Shown: positions 35,757-46,020 of the stretch, piece after piece
Layout: each line of letters starts with the position of its first letter
Position numbering within the stretch: position 1 is the first letter of the stretch
Source: Bryum argenteum
Lineage: Eukaryota; Streptophyta; Bryopsida; Bryales; Bryaceae
Assembly (NCBI GenBank): GCA_037043015.1
Contig: CM073331.1
Span: 4,547,501 to 4,611,500 of the forward strand
Length of the DNA stretch: 64,000 nt
Reading direction: 5' to 3'
Notes under the pieces: generated by a model
Seen by the model: the letters and a program-made list of their open reading frames with translations, nothing else
Told to the model about the DNA's origin: nothing
Database searches by the model: none
Position numbers and translations under genes: made by a program

Positions 35757-35760
35757 AACA
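35726..35760. repeat. Hairpin at the right end of the G-rich insertion
   Basis: TGTTGTTGCATAGTGAA pairs with TTCACTATGCAGCAACA around a one- or two-base loop, with a single mismatch. Confidence 0.85.
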
Positions 35761-36268
35761 TCTCACAAGGAGGAAGATCGACTCAATCCATTTGAGATTG
35801 ATAGTACTTTATTGTGCCTTGTAGCCGATTATGAGTGTTGAAGTGGAGTTGTGGGTACCGGATTCTGAAGAGCGCCGAAGATCATGGAGGCTATGAGGAA
35901 TATGACATTGGATGGTGTTTCCAATGCATTCACTCCAAAAGTTGATGTTTACAGTTATGCAATGATATGTTATGAGATTTTGACATGATATGTACCATTT
36001 GAACATCCTGAAGATGAACGAACAAGTATAGACCATATCCTTCAAGCAAAGAGGCCAACTCTACCACAATATTTGAAGTTATGGGTGATGGATATGTTTC
36101 GTAAATGTTGGCATCCGGATTATTTAGTGAGACCGACATTTAGAGATATTAAAAATATTGATAAGTAATTTTAAGTTATCAACTTTTTAAATGAATAGCT
36201 TTTGGAGACGAAGAGTGATAGTCTCGTATGCTAAAGGAGGTGCAATACTTAGTATTTACATATCATCA

Positions 36269-38102
36269 AAATCCTAACCCGCAATGGACAACATCCCTCC
36301 TCAATAAACTCTCTCGACTTCCAAATATCCCGTTAAGACATCTAAATACACCACATCCATACACACATTTCCTAGATACTCGGCAATCCATTATCAAACC
36401 CACACTAACCATCCGCAAAGAACTTTATAAACACATCTTAGAAAATCCAAACACTACAAATCTACAAACAATGAAAGATAACTTTATATACCTTCCAGAA
36501 ACACTACTAACAGAAGCTCTTCGATGCACAGAGAAACTACTTGAATACTCCCACCCTCCACCACTATCACCACCACCTCCTACACAACCCCAACCACATA
36601 TCACCACCCAAAATAACACTCAAATCATTACCTGGAACGCAGCCTCACTCAGCACCGCCTTACCAAATCTCCACCATCTTACAAAAACTCTCCCTGCAAT
36701 AATAACCATTCAAGAAACAAAACTCACCGCCAACAAATCGACAAAATACATCCAAAGCATTCTACCACAATACAAACTCATTTTCAATAAAACACATGCC
36801 CTAACTCGCTGCATACAACAAAGAATGCCATACACCCCTACTAGAGGTGGCCTTCTCACACTCATCCATAAAAAATATGCCTCTCCGGGAAACATTACTA
36901 AAATCCCTACCCCACCAAACATTTCACCCTACCTTCAAATTATCCACATCGCCAACAAACCCCTAACACCATGGTTACTTCTCCATCTATACATGCCATC
37001 TCGCCCTGTAGACATAGGCTTAATTCCCCTCATTCAACAATCAATTACCACACACATACAATCACACCCAAACCACATACGAATTCTCTGCGCTGATTTT
37101 AACAGAGACATCGCCCTTACTGGTAAACAAAATGCACACTCCACTACACCACCACAAGAAGAAGACATCCAATGGCGGGCATTTACAAATAGCTTAAATC
37201 TCACCTATATCCCTACGAATAGCCCTTTCTCCAGACAGGGCGGACATAACTACTCTGAAACAAGCCTTATTCACGGATACTACATAACCTCCACGAATCA
37301 CCACCTTTTCACTTCTACAACCAACCACACTCAAAATTTGAACTCAGATCACTCACCAGTAACTCTCCACATCCCCCAACAACAACTTATAGCGAGACCT
37401 TCACCAATATCCGCTACAACATCCCCAAGAATTCTTAACCCTATCCCACAAGCTAACTTGGACATATTCACCACTACATTCTTTGAACAAAATGCAATTT
37501 CTATCAACGACCTTACAACAACCTTACAACGGGACCAACTTACCCCCATTGAATGGTCCAACGCTTGTGCACAATTAGACCTCCTCATCAACAACATCAC
37601 TAAAACACTTTTAAGCACATGTACCGCTCCCCCGATACCTACCCTTACCCCACACACCAACCGTCAAGGTGGTTATTTCCCACGGAAATCACAAAAAAAA
37701 TGGAAAAAACACTTATCCACATACCATCTAATCCGAAAAACAATTTACATTACTAATAATCATGACAACTGGAAAACACATCCAATACTTCAAACTATAC
37801 AAGAATATACATCCAAAAATATACCACCACCCCCAGAAAATGATGACACTCAGCAAGATTGGCTAAATAGATTAGCTGACTTAGCTAAAATTGCAAACAA
37901 AAAAGCACGGGCCATTACCACGAAATATACAAGACAATCTGTCAAAAAGGCCATAACCAAATATAGACAGCTCTACAATACCAGCCCAAAGAAAATAAAT
38001 AACCGTGTTTTCAAAAACCTCGAAACTCCACCCCTAGATTGCATCACCACAAACAACAATGAAATCCTCACCAGCCCAGAAGATATAGACCATGAAATTT
38101 AG
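36269..38102 (+). pseudogene. LINE: APE-type endonuclease region
   Basis: The open frame contains ITWNAASLS (Asn of the active site), TIQETKLT (metal-binding Glu), LCADFNRD and NSDHSPVTLHI (the SDH motif), in the order of apurinic-like endonucleases of LINEs. This domain nicks the target to prime reverse transcription. A methionine at 36228 opens the same frame but lies in kinase flank DNA, outside the element, so it is a chance fusion. A 24-bp direct duplication at 38084-38124 (TATAGACCATGAAATTT twice) brings in the TAG that ends the frame; sense sequence continues in the same frame after it. Confidence 0.85.
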
Positions 38103-39593
38103 ACAAGTATAGACCATGAAATTTTTCTACAACAATCCGCCACTAATCGCCCAACAATTCCAACATGCTATTATCAACTAGAGCACTCCCTAAACTGTAC
38201 ATGTGCAGTACGACAATACCCATGGCATGAATTAGATGGTTTTACCCTTGAAAAGAGAGGTAAACCAGAAATTCTCCTCCATACATACTACAAGCGCGAA
38301 ACCTTCGACATTTGCCTTTAAAATCTCTCCAAAAACAAAGCCCCCGACCCAGATAAGATACCCAACTCTATTCTCAAACATATGCCATACTCTTTTCAAA
38401 CTCTTCTATATCTCTTTTTCTTCCACTGCTATAAACAAAAACAAACACCCGCATCTTGGAAAACAAGCCTTACTATACTACTGTACAAGAAAGGAGACCC
38501 CTCACTTCTCCCTAACCACAGACCCATCGCCTTAGCCAACACAATTTACAAACTGTTTACCAGTACCTTTACATTCATTCTATCAGCATATGGAGAACAC
38601 CATCAAATACTTCATGATAGCCAAGAAGGCTTCCGAGCTGAAAGAAGCACCTCAAGACAAATTCAAATCCTGACAGCCGCACTTGAAGATGCCAGAATCA
38701 CAAACCAAGATATTTACATTATGTACATAGATTTCAAAAACGCATTCGGATCTTTAGATCACACTAGACTCTTAGCAATAATGAAGGATCTTGGATACCC
38801 TGAAGATGATGTTACACTAATTGGAAATATATACTGTCATTCCACAACCACATATATCGGAGAACACTTTGGACAAACAAAACCCATCCCAATCCAACGC
38901 GGTACCATCCAAGGGGACACATAAAGTCTATATCTCTTCATTATATTTTTAGAACCTCACTTAAGATGGCTACAAAGAGGAAACCATGGATACAAATTTG
39001 GCACGTCAAACACGACCATCAACTCTGCTGCATATGCTGACGATCTGGCTACCCTTACTGCTACTCTCCCAGCACTACAAGCACAAATGAATAAAATTGA
39101 AAAATTCAGTGACTGGACAGGACTTGAAGTCGGCACACAAAAATGTGCAGTTACAAGATGTCCAAACAAAGCTAAACTAACACCTCTAGCCTTCAAAAAC
39201 CTCCTCCACATACAAAACATCAACTACAAAAATGAACCACTACCAACACTACACCAAAACGAAGCCTATCCATATCTCGGCATTCAGATGGTACCGTCAC
39301 TCAAATGGAAACTCCAAACACATCTCACCACTAAAAAACTTACCGAACAATGTAAAAAACTCTCTAACTGCCCAACCACAATCAAACAAAAAATCAGCAT
39401 GGTCGATACTGTAATACGTGCAGGCGTCGCATATAGTTTCTATGCAGTACCCTTCTCATTGCCAATGATCAAAAAACTAGACAAGAAAATATCTAGCATC
39501 CAAAAAACAATTTGCGGTCTACCAAAATATATAGCAACTGTTATAGCACAATTACCACACGAAGACTTTGGTCTTGAAGCATTTTCCCTTTAA
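38103..39593 (+). pseudogene. LINE: reverse transcriptase region
   Basis: Motifs in order: NKAPDPDKIPNSIL, LLYKKGDPSLLPNHRPIAL, EGFRAERSTSRQI, YIDFKNAFGSLDH, then GTIQGD and the catalytic AYADD at about 39029-39043, followed by the thumb-like YPYLGIQM. The frame is the same as the endonuclease region but is broken by TAA at 38319-38321 and again at 38922-38924, right after GD-T. It copies element RNA into the nicked target. Confidence 0.9.
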
Positions 39594-41226
39594 AATGCTT
39601 ACCTAAGATGCATTGGAGACCAACTAACAAATGCACTAAATGACAAAGGCAAACTTGGCCCAATTTACGAGGGCCTTATTCAACACATTTTAGCCTATTT
39701 TGGTGGATCCAAAGCAATTTTCCGAATAAAATACCACAATTGTATACACTCTCCAATCACCAGAACACTCTTCTTACTCAAAGAAGAAGGTGGAATCCAC
39801 CTAAAAAGCACATTGGATACTTCCAACTTGAAGCCACTGAACTGGGAACACATTGGATGGCTCAAGCATCAAACCTCCTACCTCATCTTGACCCCAAACT
39901 ATCCCTCAAACTATTGCATAAACTGCTACGCTACAAAATTTACAAAATAAAACATCTCACACTCCCAAATGGAACTACCTTAATGTCCCCCATAGACTTC
40001 AGAACATATTACACAATTCCTACAAAATTAAAACGCAATGCCCTACATCTAGCACAACAACTCTTTTGTCAAAGCGACTGCACCCTAGGATGTACACACC
40101 CATGCAACATACACACGCCATCCCACCTTTTACAAAACAAATACATCACACATAATCACGAAATATCCCCTCATGTCTCATTACCTCCCACACACCCAAC
40201 TCCTCCACCAATTATACCCGCAATACCTCCATCCAAGCAAATCATCAAGAATCCAATTAACTTTCCCATACACCCCATTTCTGCACACAAATTAGTTACC
40301 AAAACAGACAAGTACAAAATCACACATTCAACCAACGTATACATGTGCCATTGGGAAATAAACAATCACACTCCATTTTACACTTGGCTCTCCCCAAAAG
40401 AGATCTTCCCACCAAACTATCCGGCCGTCATAAAACATAACCTCAACCTCTTGTCCGATTACTACATAGAACAAAGGAACACATTCTATAAACACATCAT
40501 CAACACTTGTTTTACACCACTACAAGCAAAAGACACTCGCTTCATCCCACCCCCAACAAACTTACCTCTTATAAGAATCCATCTCCAAGACTGTAACCCT
40601 GACAAAGACATCCTTACAAACTCCCCCACCATACAAATATTCAATGAAACAGCACATTTATTTGACAATACCGGCCACTTCCTCCTCACCATCCCCACAT
40701 CTAGACTCACATGACTCTGGAAACAATACCACTCATGTCTCAATACAAACCAAGGTTTAACACCCCCCCCACGCAATCATTTGAAACGGAAATTATTTTG
40801 CTCTACAAACGCTACCACCACACATTCTCCAAACGTAATCCCAAAACAACAAAACACCACACGCTTCCCACAACCATAATTGACACAATCTTCACATCCT
40901 TCCACATAACACACATATTTCTCCTCCCCGGTAACATGCCCACTTCAAACTACAAAATACTACTCCACATTCGCTAGAGACAAAATATTTGGTTCCAGTG
41001 GCCTTGCATTTCAATATAAATGGCAAGGAATTGGATACGCTCACCCTCACAATGACAAAACTGCTAAACAAACCATACTTTGGGCCAGGTTAGCTGCACA
41101 ACAAGACCAGAGTACAACAACCATTGTTGTCATACGAGACAAACAATGGTTCCACAATCCAACACCATACTCAACTGAGTTTCTAGACACACACGTTTTA
41201 GCACACTTTGCTGCCGACACAATAAC
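39594..41226 (+). pseudogene. LINE: spacer between reverse transcriptase and RNase H
   Basis: Coding-like but with at least two frame changes: one near 39800-39830 and one between 40714 and 41227. The encoded protein (for example LLPHLDPKLSLKLLHKLLRY) has no domain I can name. An inner CTLGCTHPCN block is Cys-rich. Confidence 0.6.
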
Positions 41227-42054
41227 ATGCGAAGAACCTACGATTCCCACAGATCACAAAAAACTCCGAACCGAACCAAACACAATCCAAATTCTCTGCT
41301 TTCACCACAAAAACCATATCATCAACACCCCAACAGACATAAAAACCTCACAGCCACCCTCAGGAATCTATCCATCACTCAATTCCACTTCCAAGAAATT
41401 CCCCCCACCCCAGAAAATACCAAGGTCAACAAAAACAAAAACTGGACAAAAATACTATACCCACCAACATACACATTCAATTTCTCAAACACCCCCCCGC
41501 TCCCACAATACAATACACACCTCCCTATTAAATTTCCACATGCATACAGCTATTACACAGACGGATCCTTCATAACACCACAAGAAACAATAGCTGGCTA
41601 TATGCTACCAGAAGCTGCTAGGTACGGTATTTATAACCCAACCAAACCTGAAATACAACTATCAAAAAGACTACTGGGTTTACAAACCATTTTCACGGCA
41701 GAACTTATGGCTACATACAAAACACTCAAAATCCTCACAACCAAAGACATAGACGAACCCGCATATATATTTACTGATTGCATAAACTGCTTGTATGTTT
41801 TACAAACACACCTCACACACCCTACCTTACAAGACAACCACCCCAATCTAAACACCCTCACCGCCATAACCAATATGTTAAAACTACGAACACAACCCAC
41901 CACATTCCACAAAGTGCGAGCCCATGTTAACATCTCTGGCAATGAAAAAGCGGACAAACTTGCAAGAGCAGGAAACGAGAAAAACTATAAATTTGTCAGA
42001 AAATACCATGAATTTGCACACATTACCCCTTTCTACTACCAAAAAGACATCTAG
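41227..42054 (+). pseudogene. LINE: RNase H domain
   Basis: Type I RNase H with its acidic catalytic residues in place: YYTDGSF, FTAELMA, YIFTDCIN and the C-terminal VRAHVNISGNEKADKLA. It removes RNA from the RNA-DNA hybrid. RNase H domains occur in only some LINE clades. TAG at 42052-42054 interrupts the frame, and sense sequence continues beyond it. Confidence 0.9.
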
Positions 42055-43015
42055 CCTGGACCGCACCACCGACCAGATAAAGGCCTAGTCAGAAACCTAG
42101 CTGCATATCTTACCAAATACAATCGAGAAAACAACCTCAAAAATCTAGCAGAGAACTTCCCTAACATAAACAAATGGACCTCCAATTCAGATATACATGC
42201 GAAATCCTCAAATGCATTCTGGAAAAACCCAAAAATCACAGACTCCCAAATACCTAGCATACTAAAATTCCGCACGGGACAATATATGGGGCATGCAAGA
42301 AAACAACTATTCTTCGGACCCATACGGTTCCCATAAAAAATATGCCCTATCTGCAACTCCACAGATGTAGATACGTGACTACACGTCCTACTTAAATGCC
42401 CACAACCAAACATCCATGCACTTAGAGTCACCAGGCACAATCAGGCAGTTAAAACCATCAAACATCTCATACTGTCAAACACCAAATCTAGATGCTACAC
42501 ACTTATAAATGCCGGTACACACCTCAATGCACCCCCTGACAACACAGTACCAAGCTGGCTCCTTCCTTGCACTTGCGACACACGTAGATGCCACTGTAAT
42601 GCACGATTTAGACCTGACTTACTATTCATAATAGGGATCCCACACCAAGGCACACCTCCACAACACCCCAATGACAACATTGCCATCCAATACGTTGAAT
42701 TCACATATTGTAATGATAGATTCCCACGGGAAACAATCACAAATAAAACCAATAAATACCAACCATTACTAGATTCAATAACTGAACGTGGGTGGAAAGT
42801 TAATCCCCTCATAGTCATCACTTCCGACGCCAGAGGCACCACTCACACACCATCAATGGACTTATTAGAAACCACATTCAAACTCACCAAAAAACAAATA
42901 AAAAACACATTCAAATCACTTAACACAATAGCCATAAAATACGCCGCATTGATCCTCTTACATAAACGAAAACTAGAAAACCACCAAACCCTCCCCACAA
43001 ATCTCGAACCACCAT
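42055..43015 (+). pseudogene. LINE: CCHC finger and putative restriction-like endonuclease
   Basis: In the same frame as the RNase H region: CPICN ... LHVLLKC gives a C-x2-C-x9-H-x4-C finger, then RVTRHNQAV, a Cys cluster (CTCDTRRCHC), RPDLLFIIG, YVEFTYCNDRF and TNKYQPLLDSI...GWKV. A finger followed by an RHN motif and an RPD...(D/E)xT/K...K-KY pattern is what precedes and forms the restriction-like endonuclease of CRE, NeSL, R2 and Dualen LINEs. The assignment is by pattern only. Two stops (TAA 42336, TGA 42376) interrupt the finger region; the endonuclease-like part itself is open to 43015. Confidence 0.6.
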
Positions 43016-43460
43016 GACAAACAAAAAAGGGGGTAGTGGTGTAAACCACTATTGCTAGCAGAGCACTGCTTGTCTCAGATTTTGGGGTAGGGGCCGGGTG
43101 GTTGATACTACTTTCCTGCCATATACTCACAGCAGCCCCAAGCCATGCGAACTGCTCAAACGAGTCCGACGAGGTTCGAACTCGGACCAGTACAATTACA
43201 AACGTCCCACATCTCAACCACCCTAGGACTGCACGACTTGGTGACCACGAACCCACCAAAATCTTACTTAACACACCCACGGCATCAAACACCCCTCACC
43301 ATCAATAGATTTATCTTGATTACTCTAGTTTAGTCCAATCGCAGTTCTAAGTAGTTTAGTCCAGTACAGTAGGGTTAAGTGTCTATTCCCGTAAGGGGTG
43401 AGTAGTTTTGTTCTGTTACCTCTTTGTCCCGTGGACATTTAGGTAAAGGCATTACAAAAA

Positions 43461-43497
43461 GGCGTTGTATTCACGCCAATCTCTTAAGGGAGATTGG
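43461..43497 (+). repeat. Two adjacent hairpins at the LINE 3' end
   Basis: GGCGT...ACGCC (43461-43477) and CCAATCTC...GAGATTGG (43476-43497), just before the (TA)n tail. Stem-loops at this place are recognised by the reverse transcriptase in several LINEs; that role here is inference. Confidence 0.7.
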
Positions 43498-43502
43498 AGT
43501 TC

Positions 43503-43519
43503 TTATATATATATATATA
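43503..43519. repeat. (TA)n tail of the LINE
   Basis: A short TA run that ends the LINE, directly before the right target duplication. Confidence 0.75.
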
Positions 43520-43529
43520 CATATCATCA

Positions 43530-44460
43530 TTTGGAGACATAGTGTCATTTATGTTATATGAGTGCAATGGAATGGTTTTTAACGTGTTATGCACCTTTGG
43601 GATGTGTTGGAACTTCTCAATACTACGCCAACAATGTTGACTTTTCTCTTTGGGTACCATCTCATGTATGTCTTTGTTCTTTTTGTAATTTCAGGATTAC
43701 TTACAAAATTCACATAGTGAAAAGTTTTTTCTAGGGAAGATTAAAGTTCTCAATTCTAGTATGGCTAAATTCAACCCCTATGGCCCAAACAACCATTTCA
43801 TAGTCGGTCTTAAATTTTGAAGAGCTATAGCACACTTAAGGAAGAAAACCTTGCTATTTTTGTGTTTGAAGTCTTATTGTGAACAATGTCAATTTCTTAG
43901 AGTCGGATGATTTATTTATTTTAGGAACCTAGTAGTGTTTTCCTTAGGTTATCCGTGGCCTTTCTCTATGTTAACATAAGATATGTTATTTTAGCCTATT
44001 ATATAAATTTTCAATAATTAATAATAGAAAGTGTGTTTCCTAGTGATTTTGAAAGTTTTACTCTCTTTAATTCATTGTAAATTTAACAATTACTATTTTA
44101 TGAGAATTTTATGTATTGATCCAATTTAAGCAATATGATCTTCATGCCGTCTTTTTTAACAAAATTTCATAAGATCTACACAATCCATATATTATAACAC
44201 CTCTAAGTATTTCTCCAAACTCCTTGGGCCTTTAGTGGTTAAGAAAATCAAGGGAAGCGTGGTAAGTCAAAAGTATGTAACTCAAGTCTTTTATCAACAA
44301 GAATTGGTTGTTTTATTTTTTGGAATACTCTTACATGACTGTTCAAGAGATTTCATCATCTCTCCAATACCTTTTCTACGTGATAATTTGGATAAGTTTT
44401 GAGAGCATGGCCACCACCTTAAACCCATACCATGCTATCTTGACTCTTGCATAAACATAT
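43530..44460 (+). repeat. 3' flank of kinase copy 2, duplicated unit resumed after the LINE
   Basis: It continues the sequence broken at 36268 and matches 33690-35150 and 46990-48430 block by block (GGGATGTGTTGGAACTTCTC, GACTTTTCTCTTTGGGTA, ATTAAAGTTCTCAATTCTAG). Confidence 0.75.
43775..44238 (+). mobile_element. Non-coding TTAA-flanked element, family E, in kinase unit 2
   Basis: Same position in the duplicated unit as 34466-35009. Ends are CCCCTATGGCCCAA (after a decayed TCAA) and TTGGGCCTTTAGTGG before TTAA (44239-44242). Inherited by duplication rather than by a new insertion. Confidence 0.6.
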
Positions 44461-44464
44461 ATTT

Positions 44465-45310
44465 GTTATTGGGTACCATACAATGTAAGAAGTGTAGATA
44501 ATGAATGTATGCAAATAGTAAGAGTGGTGGACTCTCAACAAAGAATCACATCCTCACTTTCACTAGCTTTTAGAAATAGACAAGGAAGCTAGAGAATTCT
44601 TAGCAACGATCTTATGTATATGTTTATTTCAAACATGCCCCACTTTTGTCATTCATGTGACAAATGGAATCAATAGTTGAATTACTAAAGAGATTGCAAA
44701 AGATTGAATTTTAATGAACGATTGGTCCAATACTCAAAGTTATACGGATGATATTTTTCCACAATCGAGTGTAATAATATGGTTGAACTTGAAAAGTATG
44801 CTTTATTTGAAACCATAAATTCTTGTAAGAGGATAGCGAGCTCAACGTATTCCAATCACTTTTGAGGTTATATTCTGGTTGCATGCATTTGCTATGATCA
44901 TGTTCATTGCTGCTTCCGTCTCTACGCAATCTAGATACTTTCGCCTAAGGTGTTTGGGAGCTATGATTCTTCCTACCAAAGGTGATCCTCAATGTTTGTT
45001 ATCTTTTGTTGTGTACTCAAAGGACATGGCGACAATTATCGAGGAAGGATTCTTTACAATATCCAACCCCTAATCCCAACTCGTGAGTGAGATCATCAAG
45101 AAAATTGAAACCTCGTAATGGTTCTCACTTCTAAAAACTCTATTTAAATTTGAGATGATCACCTACTTCTAATCATCCTCTCAGAACATACATACATGCA
45201 TGAATCTCTTTGATTAGACAACATACCAAGGCGCCTAAAATCAAGGACTAGATGATTGAGATTGAGATAGCCAACCTCCTTTATCACTTGGACTAGCACA
45301 AACACTACCA
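44465..45310. other. Intergenic stretch with weak coding-like scraps
   Basis: No gene supported. An open frame at 44879-45073 (MATIIEEGFFTIS near its end) is less AT-rich than its surroundings; its ATIIEEG echoes the B3 gene at 18694 (FATIIEEGHLSGRTF), so it may be a B3-domain relic, but the match is short. Confidence 0.25.
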
Positions 45311-45445
45311 TCACCATATTCGTTTAATTGAGAATTTCTGCAAGATTGGGATTCTCTAGAATCTACAACTCGTATAGATTTTTCACAAAATCTATGCTAG
45401 TTATAGATTTTAGAGAGTCCTAATCTCGCAGGAATTCCCAAATAA
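45311..45445. repeat. Long hairpin (foldback), arms about 65 bp
   Basis: CACCATATTCGTTTAATTGA...CGTATAGATTTT pairs with the downstream half over about 65 bp with roughly ten mismatches and a loop of only a few bases. It could be a foldback MITE or an inverted duplication giving small RNA. Confidence 0.75.
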
Positions 45446-45652
45446 ACAAATATGGTGTTTACCACTTTTGCATCCTAAATGAGAATTGTGGCTCCACTTC
45501 CTCACCCAAAAATCATACCATTGACGGTTTTCTTGTCAGTCTTGAAGCTAGTATGAATTCAACTTCAATTTATTCGTGTGGGCCACAAAGTCCACTTGGA
45601 TCAGACAAAGGGTGGCGAACGCTAGCATATATCCTTTAGATAAATTCCAATT

Positions 45653-45676
45653 TTATATATATATATATATATATAG
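45653..45676. repeat. (TA)n microsatellite
   Basis: About eleven TA units. Confidence 0.9.
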
Positions 45677-45699
45677 TTGAGTATTGAAAATTTTCAGTG

Positions 45700-45960
45700 C
45701 AAGCTGTTGGCTAACCCAGCTTGCTGACTTCTGCTTTATGAGAGTTTTGAGCTGATAAGAATGATTTTGCATCAGATGAACTGAAAGTGTATTCAATAGA
45801 TTCAGCCAACGAATTAAGGCAACGAATAAAGGAACGAAGTTGGATCATCCGTCTTCTTTTCCTTTTTTCGGAGCATGAGTCCATAATTTTGTATAGCAAA
45901 ATGCAGGGGGAAAAAGAAAAAGAAAAGATGAAGCTCCACTTCTCCTGACACGTCAGCTTC
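45700..45960 (-). repeat. Dispersed repeat, copy 1 (no insertion)
   Basis: About 260 bp, matched in inverted orientation by 62715-63215 over most of its length (shared GATGAAGCTCCACTTCTCCT, GAGCATGAGTCCATA, CAACGAATAAAGG, CAGATGAACTGAAAGTG). It lacks the MITE present in the other copy. It ends directly upstream of kinase copy 3. Class unknown; non-coding. Confidence 0.75.
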
Positions 45961-46020
45961 GTACCCTTCCACCTTCTCTTCTACCTTTCCATCATTCATC
46001 CATCCATTAGAAAATCAAAT

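Larger units (their letters stand above)
35157..36173 (+). pseudogene. TKL-like protein kinase, copy 2, 5'-truncated and split
   Basis: It begins abruptly within the catalytic loop (GESTLHKDLKASNLLIES) at 35157, is interrupted at about 35238 by a 520-bp G-rich insertion, and resumes at 35757 with KEEDRLNPFEID. Two early TGA codons replace Ser and Trp in the ADYEC-S and GTGF-W motifs. It also has the premature TGA after ILT (35986-35988) that copy 1 has. The C-lobe end (CWHPDYLVRPTF) is still readable. Clearly non-functional. Confidence 0.85.
36269..43517 (+). mobile_element. LINE with APE, RT, RNase H, CCHC finger and putative restriction-like endonuclease (Dualen/RandI-like)
   Basis: A 7.25-kb non-LTR retrotransposon inserted in the 3' flank of kinase copy 2. 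It is flanked by an exact 12-bp target duplication (TACATATCATCA, 36257-36268 and 43518-43529) and ends in a (TA)n tail. The 5' end is truncated inside the coding region. Domains in order: APE endonuclease (about 36600-37370), reverse transcriptase (38330-39600), RNase H (41540-42000), a CCHC finger plus RHN motif (42343-42450), and a C-terminal PD-(D/E)xK-like domain (42600-42830). Coding ends at 43013-43015; a 0.5-kb 3' UTR follows. Stops at about 38100, 38319, 38922, 39591, 42052, 42336 and 42376 and at least two frame changes make it inactive. APE and a restriction-like endonuclease in one element is the layout known for Dualen/RandI of green algae. The plus strand is strikingly poor in G. 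Confidence 0.85.

Noticed and set aside
35239-35760. Helitron because of the end hairpin
   Set aside because: There is no CTRR end after the hairpin and no clear TC start at the left border.
36228-36268. ATG at 36228 as the true start of a 624-residue protein
   Set aside because: It lies in kinase flank DNA outside the LINE target duplication, so the LINE frame is only joined to it by chance.
43150-43190. tRNA gene because of GGTTCGAACTC
   Set aside because: Only a B-box-like string is present; no cloverleaf or A box could be drawn around it, and it lies in the LINE 3' UTR.
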